Shown piece after piece: positions 6,873-7,089 of a DNA stretch of 7,089 nucleotides (positions within the stretch are counted from its first letter, which is position 1; each line of letters begins with the position of its first letter). Origin of the DNA: Verrucomicrobiota bacterium. GTDB taxonomy: Bacteria > Verrucomicrobiota > Verrucomicrobiia > Verrucomicrobiales > DEV007. The stretch is from positions 509 through 7,597 of the forward strand of contig JAHDIL010000076.1 of the NCBI GenBank assembly GCA_020630835.1. Reading direction: 5' to 3'. The notes beneath the pieces are model-generated. The model saw nothing but the letters and a program-made list of their open reading frames with translations, did no database searches and was not told the DNA's origin. Made by a program: the position numbers and the translations under genes.

Positions 6873-6898
6873 TGCGCCACTTTGGCGGGACTGGCGCA
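6873..6898. repeat. Inverted repeat TGCGCCA / TGGCGCA with nested hairpin
   Basis: TGCGCCA (6873-6879) and TGGCGCA (6892-6898) are perfect reverse complements separated by 12 nt. The left arm can alternatively pair with TGGCG at 6883-6887 across a 3-nt loop, so two mutually exclusive hairpins exist. There is no T-run, so it is not a simple terminator. It could be a protein site or 5'-leader structure of dnaK mRNA. Confidence 0.35.
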
Positions 6899-7039
6899 AA
6901 ATGGAATAGCTGAGCGTTCCGTATTAAATGTCTTTAAAGCGTTGGTAGTAAAGGGTTTGAGAAAAAGTTGCTATGGCTGGCCCCTAACTTGCATAGAAGC
7001 GAATCGAGTTAGAAAAATAAACCCGAAATACTACACCTT

Positions 7040-7089
7040 ATGAGTAAAATACTTGGAATTGATTTGGGAACAACCAACTCCTGCATGGC
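7040..7089 (+). CDS. dnaK: DnaK (Hsp70) chaperone, N-terminal fragment cut by the window edge
   Basis: The 16 complete codons read MSKILGIDLGTTNSCM. GIDLGTTNS (6-14) is the phosphate-1 loop of the Hsp70 actin-like ATPase domain and, with the following Cys, is diagnostic of bacterial DnaK. The protein is the ATP-driven folding chaperone that works with DnaJ and GrpE. Only the first 50 nt are present, so neither completeness nor the downstream genes can be judged. No grpE or hrcA lies upstream. The leader ACTACACCTT lacks a Shine-Dalgarno sequence. Confidence 0.93.
   Translation, partial: MSKILGIDLGTTNSCM

Larger units (their letters stand above)
6682..7039. promoter_or_regulatory. Divergent yejB / dnaK intergenic regulatory region
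   Basis: These 358 nt hold no convincing gene but must contain the promoters of the yej operon (leftward) and dnaK (rightward). They carry several inverted repeats (listed separately). A CTTGAAA at 6764-6770 matches a heat-shock sigma -35, but I find no good -10 behind it. TTTGAGA (6956-6962) followed after 18 nt by CCCCTAACTT (6981-6990) loosely resembles a sigma-32 promoter just before dnaK; spacing and -10 are imperfect. No CIRCE element is present. The 73-codon frame at 6822-7043 overlaps the dnaK start and is not believed. Confidence 0.5.

Noticed and set aside
6822..7043. 73-codon + strand ORF upstream of dnaK
   Set aside because: It overlaps the dnaK start, has no recognisable motifs, and covers the inverted repeats of the promoter region. 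It looks like a chance open frame.

Overview
The window looks like chromosomal DNA of a Gram-negative bacterium, with ordinary housekeeping genes around a Yej-type peptide importer and one selenoprotein gene. A Sec/membrane signal on the selenoprotein, a Yej-type ABC importer and pyrimidine-rich, Shine-Dalgarno-poor leaders would fit a PVC-group (for example Verrucomicrobiota, marine Opitutae-like) organism. That placement is an inference with modest confidence.

Left part, + strand: a DUF4328 membrane protein (about 9/45-734), a YbaB/EbfC nucleoid-associated protein (782-1093) and a small antibiotic-biosynthesis-monooxygenase-fold protein (1130-1426). They lie head to tail with short gaps.

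Middle, - strand: the highlight is 2185-1601. Two open frames are separated by a single in-frame TGA at 1987-1985. Read through, they give one continuous 194-residue iodothyronine-deiodinase-like thioredoxin-fold protein. The TGA sits exactly where animal deiodinases carry catalytic selenocysteine (FGSHT-U-GPF). A perfect 6-bp hairpin with a 5-nt loop (CGUGC, G at the second position) starts 14 nt after the TGA, which is the geometry expected of a bacterial SECIS element. I therefore annotate a deiodinase-like selenoprotein rather than two ORFs or a pseudogene.

Right part, - strand: a yejB-yejE-yejF-like operon (6681 to 2346) encodes two permeases and a double ATPase of a peptide/microcin-C-type ABC importer. 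No binding-protein gene (yejA) is present. YejE has an insertion of roughly 190 residues in its first periplasmic region, and yejF is broken by a one-base frameshift in its second ATPase domain. The selenoprotein gene follows yejF on the same strand after about 160 nt.

Right end: a 358-nt divergent intergenic region rich in small inverted repeats, then the first 50 nt of dnaK on the + strand, cut by the window edge.
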